The translations under genes were made by a program, and so were the position numbers. The notes under the pieces were generated by a model. That model searched no databases. It had not been told where the DNA came from and was given only the letters and a program-made list of their open reading frames with translations. 64,000 nucleotides of DNA from Butyribacter intestini (GTDB lineage: Bacteria; Bacillota; Clostridia; Lachnospirales; Lachnospiraceae): positions 186,001 through 250,000 of the forward strand of contig LLKB01000001.1 of assembly GCA_001414325.1 (NCBI GenBank), written 5' to 3'. Positions 53,250 through 61,687 of the stretch are shown here, one piece after another. How positions within the stretch are numbered: the stretch's first letter is position 1; each line of letters starts with the position of its first letter.

Positions 53250-53810
53250 TTAATCTATGGCATTGTTTAATATTTTTCTGAATGAAGGAGCAATAAAAGC
53301 GGCAACAATGGCTTTCACGGTATCGAGTGCGATAAATGGTACAAAGCCTGCGATAAATGCCGCTTTAAAATTGATTCCTCCGATTATCATTATCCATAAA
53401 GTTCCGAAAAGGTCTACAAATACTGCTGAAACAATAGCTGCTATTGTGAAATATATTCTGCTGTATGTGCGTTTACAGACGATTGGAAGTACAATTGCGA
53501 TAATTACAAAAGCGAAAGAGTATCCGCCGTACTGACCGAGCAGGTATCCGATTCCACCCTGACCGCCGATAAATACAGGTACACCGACAGCACCGAGTAA
53601 AAGCCATACAAGAGATATGAAGAATGACTGTTCAATGGCAAAGACAAGTCCGATAAGTGTCACTACAAAGTTAAGTGCCGTGATATGGCTTCCGTTTGGA
53701 AGAGGGATGCTTATGTATGCCGATACGCAGAGTACGGCGGCAAAAAGTGCCATAAGCACGAGATTCTGGGTTGTAAAAGTTGTTTTGTTCTTAGTTATTG
53801 AGTTATTCAT
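53250..53810 (-). CDS. bioY: Biotin transporter BioY (ECF S component)
   Basis: Membrane protein of 186 residues with about six helices and the BioY signature GQGGIGYLLGQYGGY and PNGSHITALNFVVTLIGL. It captures biotin and works with an ECF energising module (EcfA/T), not encoded here. The start at 53810 follows AGGAGG. Its promoter (53902-53930) is overlaid by a BirA-like operator shared with the divergent hotdog/thiolase/ligase genes. Confidence 0.93.
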   Translation of the reverse strand: MNNSITKNKTTFTTQNLVLMALFAAVLCVSAYISIPLPNGSHITALNFVVTLIGLVFAIEQSFFISLVWLLLGAVGVPVFIGGQGGIGYLLGQYGGYSFAFVIIAIVLPIVCKRTYSRIYFTIAAIVSAVFVDLFGTLWIMIIGGINFKAAFIAGFVPFIALDTVKAIVAAFIAPSFRKILNNAID

Positions 53811-53833
53811 TTGTTTCCTCCTAAATAAGTGTT

Positions 53834-53888
53834 ATTAAGTGTTTGCGAAACTATAATTAAAGATTATAATGGTTTCGCAAACATTTAA
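53834..53888. repeat. Family A palindromic repeat, minimal copy
   Basis: GTTTGCGAAACTATAAT and ATTATAATGGTTTCGCAAAC form an almost perfect palindrome of 54 bp in the bioY leader. Confidence 0.8.
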
Positions 53889-53901
53889 TTATTTATTTGC
53901 A

Positions 53902-53930
53902 AGTATATAGATGTAAAATTAGATTGTCAA
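53902..53930 (-). promoter_or_regulatory. bioY promoter
   Basis: On the minus strand TTGACA (53925-53930) and TATACT (53902-53907), spacer 17 bp. The -35 lies in the left BirA half-site. Confidence 0.85.
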
Positions 53931-53954
53931 CCTAAAAATTATATGGGTTGACAT
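53923..53954. promoter_or_regulatory. BirA-like biotin operator
   Basis: TTGTCAACC and GGTTGACAT form inverted half-sites 13 bp apart, close to the known BirA pattern (TTGTwAACC, about 14 bp, GGTTwACAA). Each half-site contains the -35 of one of two divergent promoters. Confidence 0.72.
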
Positions 53955-53976
53955 AAATAAGACAAAATTATATACT
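53948..53976 (+). promoter_or_regulatory. Promoter of the hotdog-thiolase-ligase genes
   Basis: TTGACA (53948-53953) and TATACT (53971-53976), spacer 17 bp. The -35 lies in the right BirA half-site. It is a mirror image of the bioY promoter. Confidence 0.85.
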
Positions 53977-54105
53977 TTTTTTGGAAGTTTTTGAGATACA
54001 ATTATGCATATCGACAAAATATATCTAAGGTGTGAATGGTAATAGTTGATATGCTACAGGGATAAAATATACAGAAATTAAATTTTTGCGGTTAAGAGGA
54101 TTTAT

Positions 54106-55047
54106 ATGGAACATGGATTGTTAAGAAGATATTTTGCAGCTTTTTCTAAAATCCCGGGTTTTTCAAACTGGGTCATAGCAAAAGCAAGTCTTGAATTAAA
54201 AAAGCCTGAAATAAAAAATATTTGTCTTAGGACAGAAATAGGACATTCAGAAATGGGAAATAAGTATGCTGAACCGGGATGTTCTGAAATATCTAATAAG
54301 TGTAATCAGACAGAAACAGGACATTCTGAAATGGATAATGGGGATTGTGATAGAAACAGGTATGATGCTGATAAAGTTAAGTGCCGTTTAAGTGACTGTA
54401 TATATTATAACGATGAGCTGGCAGCAGAAATTTTAAGGCAGAAAAAGAATTATGCACTTATGTCGGTTAGTGAGAGTTTTTTGGATGGTTCTAAAATTAG
54501 ACTTGATATACATCTTATAAAACTAATAAGCAGCAGTGAAAATACATTTAACTCACCAGCGGATAGGATAAAAGACAGCATTACGGATAGTGATGCAAAA
54601 GATAAAGAGCATATAAGTGACGAATACATGGGAGTGGAAAGTAACGGAAAAATTTGTGATATGCTTTTTGGAAATAAAGAGATAATTGATTTTGTGGAGA
54701 GCGTGGATGATAAAAATCCGATACACAGAAATGAGAAAGCAGTAGTACCCGGATTTCTTATTATGGAAAAATTTCTTGAAGATAAAGATTTGTTTGGAAA
54801 AGAAACAGATAAAGATATTTTTGACTTAAAAAAAAGACGAAAAGAAAATAAAACCACTTATGACAATAAAAAAATGGAGTCTGCATTTAAGATTGAGATA
54901 AAATATATTCTTCCGGTTTTTGCAGGTGAGAGGATATATTTGTATAGAGATGGAAATATGATTACGGGAATGGTGCAAAGAAGCGGTTGTGGCAGCGATG
55001 AGAACAAAGGAATTAAAGTGTTTGAGATAAAATGCAAGGGAGATTAA
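54106..55047 (+). CDS. Probable hotdog-fold (MaoC-like) protein with repeat insert
   Basis: Protein of 313 residues. The clearest likeness is NPIHRNEKAVVPGFLIMEKFL (about 204-224), which follows the MaoC/hotdog hydratase pattern N-P-I-H...A..PG, and a C-terminal IKYILPVFAGERIYLY strand pair. The N-terminus (about 1-35) is a separate block. Between lie polar, low-complexity stretches, including three degenerate 13-residue repeats (DNA 54232-54351). It could dehydrate or hydrate an acyl thioester in a biotin-related acyl pathway together with the next two genes. Family call moderate, activity unproven. Shine-Dalgarno AAGAGGATT. Confidence 0.55.
   Translation: MEHGLLRRYFAAFSKIPGFSNWVIAKASLELKKPEIKNICLRTEIGHSEMGNKYAEPGCSEISNKCNQTETGHSEMDNGDCDRNRYDADKVKCRLSDCIYYNDELAAEILRQKKNYALMSVSESFLDGSKIRLDIHLIKLISSSENTFNSPADRIKDSITDSDAKDKEHISDEYMGVESNGKICDMLFGNKEIIDFVESVDDKNPIHRNEKAVVPGFLIMEKFLEDKDLFGKETDKDIFDLKKRRKENKTTYDNKKMESAFKIEIKYILPVFAGERIYLYRDGNMITGMVQRSGCGSDENKGIKVFEIKCKGD
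54232..54351 (+). repeat. Degenerate 39-bp-type in-frame repeats
   Basis: TEIGHSEMGNKY, AEPGCSEISNKCNQ and TETGHSEMDNGD are three related units of 12-14 residues. The DNA keeps GACATTC-GAAATGG in units one and three. Confidence 0.7.
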
Positions 55048-55180
55048 AAAAGCAGGCATACAGATAGTGTGTTTAACGGATTTGAGTTAAAATGTAAGAG
55101 GAAGTTATAAAAATTTTAAATATAGGCTTCTGGGTGCTTCATAAGTGTGGAACACGGCAGAAACAGAGAATGGAGTATTT

Positions 55181-56314
55181 ATGGCATATATAATTGACGG
55201 GCTGAGGAGTTATATAGGGATTGAAAACAGTATGTATAGACATATATCTGCAGAGCAGCTTGGTGCAGGTGTGCTTGACAGGCTGGCAGAGAGGACGGGG
55301 ATAGATAAAGTTGACTGTATCATTGCCGGAAATGCTGTTGGTGCAGGAGGAAATATAGCAAGAGTCATGTCACTTTCGACGGTGTTTGGGGTGGAAACTC
55401 CGGCGTTTACGGTTGATATGCAATGTGGTTCATCTTTGGAGAGTATAGCACTTGCGGCGGCAAAGATAGATGCAGGACAGGCAGATATTGTTATTGCCGG
55501 AGGATTTGAGAGTAGTTCGACTGCACCGAAAAGAGCATATAATTCTAATCATCCGGACTATGCAGAGTTTGGAGATGAATGGTATAAGGTGGCGAAGTTT
55601 ATGCCGGGTACACACCGTCAGACTGCGATGTTAGAGGGTGCGGAACTTACGGCGGCAGACGAAAAAATATCACGGGAAGAAATGAATGAATGGATACTTA
55701 GAAGCCACAGGCTTGCAAAAGAAGCAAGAGATAAAGGTGTTTTAAAGGACATTGTCGTGAGTGTGACAGACGGATGTGATAAAGATGAGGGAATCCGTGA
55801 CAGGATGAGTGAGAAACTGCTGAACAGACTGCCAGCCATACTTGAAAATGGAAATATAATAACGGCAGGAAATGCGTGTCTTACAAATGACGGTGCGGCT
55901 TTTGTGATTTTGTGCTCGGAAAAGTATGTCAGGGAAAATAATTGTGAAATCAAGGGAGAATTTATCGATATTGCGGAGACAGGAGGAACACCTGATCGGA
56001 GTCCTAAGTCATGTATAGCCGCAATAGAGAAAATTCTTAAAAGAAACAGCTTAAGTCCGCAGGATATTGATGTTTATGAATGTAATGAAGCATTTGCCGT
56101 TATAGATGTATTGTTTGCAAGGACTTTTCCGGAGCAGGTATCAAAATATAATGTTTTCGGTGGTGCACTTGCCTACGGTCATCCCTATGGAGCTTCAGGA
56201 GCGATTATAACACTTCATGCATTAAGGGCATTAGAGTTAAAAGGCGGCGGATATGCCGTGTGTGGTATTGCGGCGGCTGGCGGGGTAGGAAGTGCGATAT
56301 TATTGAAAAAATAG
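55181..56314 (+). CDS. Thiolase-family protein (YhfS-like acyl-CoA acetyltransferase)
   Basis: Thiolase of 377 residues. The nucleophile Cys is in VDMQCGSSLESIALAA (near residue 84); the C-terminal NEAFA, the His of GGALAYGHPYGASGA and the second Cys of YAVCGIAAAGGVG complete the catalytic set. It can make or cleave a 3-ketoacyl-CoA. Position behind a BirA-like operator and beside an acyl-CoA ligase matches yhfS of Bacillus (recalled, not searched). ATG 55181 has GAATGGAG. The 130-bp gap before it contains a partial copy (55079-55111) of the preceding gene's end. Confidence 0.88.
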   Translation: MAYIIDGLRSYIGIENSMYRHISAEQLGAGVLDRLAERTGIDKVDCIIAGNAVGAGGNIARVMSLSTVFGVETPAFTVDMQCGSSLESIALAAAKIDAGQADIVIAGGFESSSTAPKRAYNSNHPDYAEFGDEWYKVAKFMPGTHRQTAMLEGAELTAADEKISREEMNEWILRSHRLAKEARDKGVLKDIVVSVTDGCDKDEGIRDRMSEKLLNRLPAILENGNIITAGNACLTNDGAAFVILCSEKYVRENNCEIKGEFIDIAETGGTPDRSPKSCIAAIEKILKRNSLSPQDIDVYECNEAFAVIDVLFARTFPEQVSKYNVFGGALAYGHPYGASGAIITLHALRALELKGGGYAVCGIAAAGGVGSAILLKK

Positions 56315-56373
56315 GGGATTGTGGAAACCAGACTTATATAAGTTATGATAGTTTAAAGGACAGGGGAAAGAAA

Positions 56374-57687
56374 ATGAATTATTATAAGATGCTATGTGAA
56401 AAAGATGAAAATAAACTTGCTTTTGTAGAGGACGGAATTCCATATACATATGAAGAACTTGAAAAAGCGGCAGATGAATATGCAGAAAAGATAAAAATAA
56501 ATGCGGATGGAAATTATGGAACCGCAGTTAAAGGAATGTGGCAAAAACTTGGACAGTGCACGGAGTCCGGACGAAAAGTTTATATGATAAAAAGTGAGTC
56601 TTTTTTGGAACAGCTTATATTATTTATTGCGTGCAATAAAAATGGAGATATACCGATGATAGTCCAAAAAGATATGACACAACTGCCTGAAATCAATGAG
56701 ATACCGGATGAGGTCTGTATGGCGGTAATGACATCGGGGACGACAGGCGTGCCAAAGATACTTTACAGAACATATGAGAGCTGGGCTGATTTCTTTCCTA
56801 TACAAAATGAGATATTCGGGATTGGTGAAAACAGCAGATTGTTTGTGCAGGGAAGTCTTGCTTTTACGGGCAATCTAAATCTTGTGATGGCACAGCTATA
56901 TGCAGGGGCAGTTACCATTGTGGAAAACAGGTTTAATCCAAAACAGTGGGAAAAGACCATAAAACAGTGGGAAGCAGACACTATCTATCTTATTCCATCA
57001 AAATTAATGTGCATACCGGAGTGTTTTAAGGAGAAGAATGTTAATATAAAAATGATATTGTCTGGTTCGCAGAGTCTGGGAAGAAAAGATGCAGAAAGTT
57101 TAAAAAAGATATTTCCAGATACGAAAGTTATTTTGTATTATGGTGCAAGCGAGTTGAATTATATATCATATGTAACGGATGAGAATATGACGGAAAAGAG
57201 AAATCTTATAGGTAAGCCGTTTCCGAAAGTTGATGTCAGCGTAAAAGAAGGGGAGATATATGTCACAAATGATTTTCATGTGTATGGAGTGAAATGTCCG
57301 TTTACGCTTAAAGACAGAGGATATATGGATGATTGTGGCAATCTGTATTTTGACGGGCGTTCAGATGATATAGTGGGGATAAGGGGCAGGAAAGTTTCAA
57401 AAGCGAAGATAGAAGCGGCGGTGAGCGAAAAAGAGGAAATAAGCGAGGCTGTTGTGATATTGGAAAAGGACAGAGATATACTCACGCTTTATGTGGCACT
57501 TAAAGAGAGTGTAAAAGGTAAATATTTAAAAAATGATAAGAAACGGGATGAGTTAGAGAAAGAAATATATGCTTTTTTGCGAAAAAAACTTGCCCACTTT
57601 GAGATGCCGAGAAGAATAATTATTCTCGATGATATGCCGCACAATAAGGACACGGGAAAGATTGATAAAAAACAGTTATTAAAATAA
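56374..57687 (+). CDS. AMP-dependent acyl-CoA synthetase/ligase (YhfT-like)
   Basis: Adenylate-forming enzyme of 437 residues, short for the family. P-loop MTSGTTGVPKILYR, A5 YYGASELNYISYV, A7/A8 LKDRGYMDDCGNLYFDGRSDDIVGIRGRKVSKAKIE and the C-terminal lysine in NKDTGKIDKKQ are present. It should activate a carboxylic acid to an acyl-CoA. It starts 59 bp after the thiolase gene with GGACAGGGGAAAG. With the thiolase and bioY it recalls the BirA-regulated yhfUTS genes of Bacillus subtilis, of unknown role but thought to link to biotin or pimelate. Confidence 0.9.
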   Translation: MNYYKMLCEKDENKLAFVEDGIPYTYEELEKAADEYAEKIKINADGNYGTAVKGMWQKLGQCTESGRKVYMIKSESFLEQLILFIACNKNGDIPMIVQKDMTQLPEINEIPDEVCMAVMTSGTTGVPKILYRTYESWADFFPIQNEIFGIGENSRLFVQGSLAFTGNLNLVMAQLYAGAVTIVENRFNPKQWEKTIKQWEADTIYLIPSKLMCIPECFKEKNVNIKMILSGSQSLGRKDAESLKKIFPDTKVILYYGASELNYISYVTDENMTEKRNLIGKPFPKVDVSVKEGEIYVTNDFHVYGVKCPFTLKDRGYMDDCGNLYFDGRSDDIVGIRGRKVSKAKIEAAVSEKEEISEAVVILEKDRDILTLYVALKESVKGKYLKNDKKRDELEKEIYAFLRKKLAHFEMPRRIIILDDMPHNKDTGKIDKKQLLK

Positions 57688-57732
57688 AAATGAAAAAATC
57701 GCAGCCTTCCTTAAATGAAAAATTTATCTATG

Positions 57733-58752
57733 TTACTTTGTTACAGTGACGGTACAAGAAGCAGATGCACCATCTTCCGATGCGGTTATGATGGTCGTGC
57801 CTGCTTTTTTTGCTTTAACTACACCTTTTTGATTTATCGTGGCAATACTTGTTTTCTTAGAAGTCCATGTCGGAGCGTTGCCTGACGAAACAGAAGCAGT
57901 GAGAGTCTTAGTTTCGCCTGGTTTTAGTTTTAATGATGAATGGTTGAGTTTTATGACAGGAGATTTAACTTCGATACTGCATATTTTTTTAACACCGTCA
58001 ACAGTGGCACTAATGACCGCACTGCCGTGTTTGTGGGCAGTGACAAGACCGTTCTCATCTACGGAAACTATACTTTGCTTGTTTGATTTCCAGACGGGTG
58101 CAAGACCTGATGAGACTTCACACTTTATTGAAGCTGACTGATTTTTATAAAGAGACAGAGAAGAATGTGAAAGTTTAACTGTCGGTGTCTTTACTTTGAC
58201 TTTACACAAAGCCGTTGAAGTGTCAGCTTTTACGGTGATTATCGCATCACCCGGTTTGCAGCCTGTTATATTGCCCGAATCGTCAACTGCGGCAACGCTT
58301 GTTTTGTTACTCTTATAAGTAATCTGTGATTTTGTGGAAGATTTTACATCTAATCTGAAATTTTCACCGTGTTCTATTGAAACAGATTTTTTGGATAAAA
58401 CAAGCTTTGTTTTGCTTACTGTTATCTTACAACTGACCTCAGTTTTTTTTGATTTGACATTTATTTTGCAAGTTCCGGGAGATTTCGCCGTAATCTCGCC
58501 AAGCGAAGTTACGGAAGCAATCTTACTGCTCGTGCTCTTATATGTCGGAATACTGCCGTTTGAGGTGAATGCGGCAAGATAAAAAGTGTCACCTATCTTA
58601 AGCGTTCTGTTGTAACTTGTCAAAATGATGACGGGATATTGTGATGCTGCTAAGACACTGTCAGGCATGATGCCGATACAGATTGCAGCAATAAGAAATA
58701 AAGTTATAAGTTTATTGTGAAAAAATAATTTTTTTGAATCGGTCGATTTCAT
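57733..58752 (-). CDS. Secreted protein of BIG2 Ig-like repeats
   Basis: Exported protein of 339 residues. Signal peptide about 1-34 (LITLFLIAAICIGIMPDSVLA). Then four Ig-like BIG2-type domains of roughly 75 residues: YKSTSSKIASVTSLGEITAKSPG, YKSNKTSVAAVDDSGNITG, WKSNKQSIVSVDENGLVTAHKHG and WTSKKTSIATINQKGVVKAKKAG. No catalytic domain or anchor is seen. It may be an adhesin-like or wall-associated spacer protein. ATG 58752 follows AAGGAGGG. It converges on the ligase gene. Confidence 0.88.
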   Translation of the reverse strand: MKSTDSKKLFFHNKLITLFLIAAICIGIMPDSVLAASQYPVIILTSYNRTLKIGDTFYLAAFTSNGSIPTYKSTSSKIASVTSLGEITAKSPGTCKINVKSKKTEVSCKITVSKTKLVLSKKSVSIEHGENFRLDVKSSTKSQITYKSNKTSVAAVDDSGNITGCKPGDAIITVKADTSTALCKVKVKTPTVKLSHSSLSLYKNQSASIKCEVSSGLAPVWKSNKQSIVSVDENGLVTAHKHGSAVISATVDGVKKICSIEVKSPVIKLNHSSLKLKPGETKTLTASVSSGNAPTWTSKKTSIATINQKGVVKAKKAGTTIITASEDGASASCTVTVTK

Positions 58753-59185
58753 AATACCCTCCTTAACGGAAGGCTGCGATAATATTGTTATGCTGCTGTT
58801 CACATCAAAACAGGCAGTTATAACACTTGCTGTGCCCTGTATGTGAATATGATTGATAGCAACAGGCAGCACATATCCGTATCGTAAACGGCAGGGGATA
58901 AAAAGTCAATAAAATATGAAAAAAACTGTGAAATATGACAAAGAAACTTATGTGGATTTGTGAAAAATGACTAAAAATTGACTGGGTAAAAAGAAAAAAG
59001 ATTAGACATTTATTGTCGAAGTTGAGACATTGACTGACAGCCACACTTCACAAAATAAAAAAAATATGATAAAATACTTAAGTGACAGGCTGTGCAGATG
59101 CGTATTGCCGTTAAGCAAAGCGGGAACGGTACGACGGGAAAATGGAAACAGTATATCGGAAATGCAGCCGAAATGACTCGTTTCG

Positions 59186-59226
59186 AGAAGATGCCGAGAG
59201 TACATAATAGAATATCGGAGGGTTAA
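59186..59226 (+). promoter_or_regulatory. Leader element of icd shared with 2067-2090
   Basis: AGAAGATGCCGAGAGTACAT matches the leader ahead of 2111 with two differences, then GGAGGG precedes the ATG. The rest of the gap 58753-59185 shows a possible AATATGATAAAAT -10 near 59065 but nothing firm. Confidence 0.4.
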
Positions 59227-60441
59227 ATGATGGACAAAATTAGAATGACAACGCCACTTGTAGAGATGGACGGGGATGAGATGACACGTATTCTTTGGAA
59301 GATTATTAAAGATGAACTTTTACTTCCATATATAGATTTAAAGACAGAATATTATGATCTTGGTCTTGAGCACCGCAATGAGACAGACGACCAGGTTACT
59401 ATTGATTCTGCTGAAGCTACAAAAAAATACGGTGTTGCTGTTAAATGTGCGACTATTACACCAAATGCAGCAAGAATGACAGAATATGATCTTAAAGAGA
59501 TGTGGAAGTCACCAAACGGTACTATCAGAGCCTCTCTCGATGGAACAGTATTTCGTGCACCTATTCAGGTTAAAGGAATCACTCCTTGTGTAAAGAACTG
59601 GGAGAAACCTATCACACTTGCGAGACACGCATACGGTGATGTATATAAGAATACAGAGATTAAAGTACCGGGAGCGGGAAAAGCAGAGCTTGTATTTACG
59701 GGCGAGGACGGAAAAGAAATACGCAAGACTATTCAGGAATTTGACGGACCGGGCATCATCCAGGGAATACATAATACTGACAAATCTATCACAAGTTTTG
59801 CAAAGGCTTGTTTCAATTATGCACTTGATACAAAACAGGATTTATGGTTTGCCACAAAAGATACTATTTCAAAGATTTATGATCACAACTTTAAGGACAT
59901 ATTTAATGACCTTTATGAAGCAGAATATAAGGATAAATTTGAAGCAGCAGGCATAGAATATTTCTATACGCTTATCGATGATGCAGTAGCACGTGTTATG
60001 AAAGCAAAAGGCGGATTTATCTGGGCTTGTAAGAACTATGATGGCGATGTTATGAGTGATATGGTATCATCAGCCTGCGGTTCACTTGCAATGATGACAT
60101 CAGTGCTTGTATCACCTTCAGGAGTATATGAGTATGAAGCTGCTCATGGAACAGTTCAGAGACATTATTATAAGCACCTCAAAGGTGAGGAGACATCTAC
60201 GAACTCTGTTGCAACGATATTTGCATGGACGGGAGCACTCCGCAAGAGAGGTGAGCTTGACAACATTCCTGAGCTTATGACATTTGCAGAAAAGCTTGAA
60301 AAAGCAACACTTGGAACAATCGAGTCAGGAAAGATGACAAAAGATCTTGCACTTATCACATCACTTGAGAATGTAACGGTACTTAACAGTCAGGATTTTA
60401 TCAAGGCAATCAAAGAAAACCTTGACAAAGAACTTGCATAG
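59227..60441 (+). CDS. icd: NADP-dependent isocitrate dehydrogenase
   Basis: Enzyme of 404 residues converting isocitrate to 2-oxoglutarate and CO2. The sequence [63 protein letters not shown] and [14 protein letters not shown] marks the homodimeric, eukaryote-like type II class rather than the E. coli type. NADP use is inferred from the class. Shine-Dalgarno GGAGGG; ATG 59230 is one codon on. Single gene with its own terminator, supplying 2-oxoglutarate for glutamate synthesis. Confidence 0.95.
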   Translation: MMDKIRMTTPLVEMDGDEMTRILWKIIKDELLLPYIDLKTEYYDLGLEHRNETDDQVTIDSAEATKKYGVAVKCATITPNAARMTEYDLKEMWKSPNGTIRASLDGTVFRAPIQVKGITPCVKNWEKPITLARHAYGDVYKNTEIKVPGAGKAELVFTGEDGKEIRKTIQEFDGPGIIQGIHNTDKSITSFAKACFNYALDTKQDLWFATKDTISKIYDHNFKDIFNDLYEAEYKDKFEAAGIEYFYTLIDDAVARVMKAKGGFIWACKNYDGDVMSDMVSSACGSLAMMTSVLVSPSGVYEYEAAHGTVQRHYYKHLKGEETSTNSVATIFAWTGALRKRGELDNIPELMTFAEKLEKATLGTIESGKMTKDLALITSLENVTVLNSQDFIKAIKENLDKELA

Positions 60442-60505
60442 ATATTGTTCACTCGAAAGCGTGGCCGGGTTGTCAGGTCATGCACAATGTAATTAGATTT
60501 TAAAT

Positions 60506-60545
60506 GGCACCCTTAAAGTTTTGGATTTTGTAGGGTGCCTGTTTT
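60506..60545 (+). terminator. Intrinsic terminator after icd
   Basis: GGCACCC pairs with GGGTGCC, followed by TGTTTT. Confidence 0.75.
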
Positions 60546-60554
60546 AAAATGTAT

Positions 60555-60615
60555 TATCATAATCCTTGATTAGATTGTGCAATTAACACAACATATAATT
60601 AGTTTCGCAATTATC
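60555..60615. repeat. Family A repeat, left end truncated
   Basis: TATCATAATC, GATTGTGCAATTAACACAAC and ATAATTAGTTTCGCAATTATC match the 33629 element; the left GCGAAAC end is missing. It lies 30 bp before the MYG1-like gene. Confidence 0.7.
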
Positions 60616-60645
60616 TGAGTACATTAAAAAAAGGAGGTTTTTATT

Positions 60646-61536
60646 ATGAGTTTTGTTGTAGATGAAAAAATATTTGAGGGAAAAGTTGAGCTTCCTTCAA
60701 AAGCTTTTACGCATGGTGCAAAATTTCATTCAGATGATGTTTTTGCAACAGCATTTCTTGAAATGATAAAACCTGATATTGAGGTGATAAGGGGATTTGA
60801 AGTTCCGAAAGACTTTGACGGTATCATATATGATATTGGCAGAGGCAAGTTTGATCATCACCAGAAAGATAAGGAGTACAGAGAAAACGGCTGTCCGTAT
60901 GCGGCGTTCGGTCTTTTGTGGAGAGAGTTCGGAGCGGCGTGTGTCGGCGAAGAAGAAGCGGCAAGGTTTGATGAAAAATTTATACAGCCACTTGATGAGT
61001 CTGACAATACGGGATGTGACAATGATATAGCAAAGATAATAGGTGAGTTTAATCCGGGATGGGATACTGAGCAGGATTATGACGGCTGCTTTAAAAAAGC
61101 CGTAGAATTTGCAAAAGTGATACTTGTAAATCATTTTAATGCGGTCGCAGGAATATTGAGGGCAACCGAACTTGTAAAGGCTGACATGGAAAAATGTGAT
61201 GGCGAGGTACTCGTGTTATCTAAATTTGCTCCGTGGAAAAATGCAGTTATTGACAGCGGATATAAATATGTTGTCTATCCGTCAAACAGAGGTGGTTACA
61301 GTGTGCAGGGAGTTCCGTTAAGTGCGGATGACAATACGCTTGTATGCGATTTTCCTGAGGAATGGTGCGGAAAGGACGCAGATGAATTAAGGCAGATAAG
61401 TGGTATAAAAACGCTTAGATTTTGTCATCCGAATGGGTTTCTTGCGGCAGCAGATACACTTGAGGATGCGGTTAAAGCGGCAAGACTTTCACTTGAAATT
61501 TCATACGGTGGTATAAATATGCTTACGCAGGGATAA
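60646..61536 (+). CDS. MYG1 family (DHH-like) metal-dependent hydrolase
   Basis: Protein of 296 residues with the MYG1/UPF0160 pattern: THGAKFHSDDVFATAFL (metal ligands), YDIGRGKFDHHQ, CPYAAFGLLWREFG, DNTGCDND and the C-terminal FCHPNGFLAAADTLEDAVKAA. Related proteins are exonucleases acting on RNA in eukaryotes; the bacterial role is not settled. AAAGGAGG precedes the ATG. Single gene. Confidence 0.9.
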   Translation: MSFVVDEKIFEGKVELPSKAFTHGAKFHSDDVFATAFLEMIKPDIEVIRGFEVPKDFDGIIYDIGRGKFDHHQKDKEYRENGCPYAAFGLLWREFGAACVGEEEAARFDEKFIQPLDESDNTGCDNDIAKIIGEFNPGWDTEQDYDGCFKKAVEFAKVILVNHFNAVAGILRATELVKADMEKCDGEVLVLSKFAPWKNAVIDSGYKYVVYPSNRGGYSVQGVPLSADDNTLVCDFPEEWCGKDADELRQISGIKTLRFCHPNGFLAAADTLEDAVKAARLSLEISYGGINMLTQG

Positions 61537-61633
61537 AATTGGGAGGTTAGATTAAAAATTTTAAAGCAGTGTGTGTGCATACATTATTTTTATGGAAATG
61601 AATAGATAAGTTTCACATTATAGTTATTTGATT

Positions 61634-61670
61634 AAAAAATGTCGGAAATTTTTGGTTTCCGACATTTTTT
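61634..61670. terminator. Bidirectional terminator between the MYG1-like and GH3 genes
   Basis: AAAAAATGTCGGAAA pairs with TTTCCGACATTTTTT between convergent genes. Confidence 0.95.
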
Positions 61671-61687
61671 GAGTAATCCGTCACACT

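Noticed and set aside
54106-55047. Hotdog-like gene as a decayed pseudogene
   Set aside because: The frame is fully open over 313 codons with promoter and ribosome site, and the likely catalytic NPIH block is kept; the repeats keep frame.
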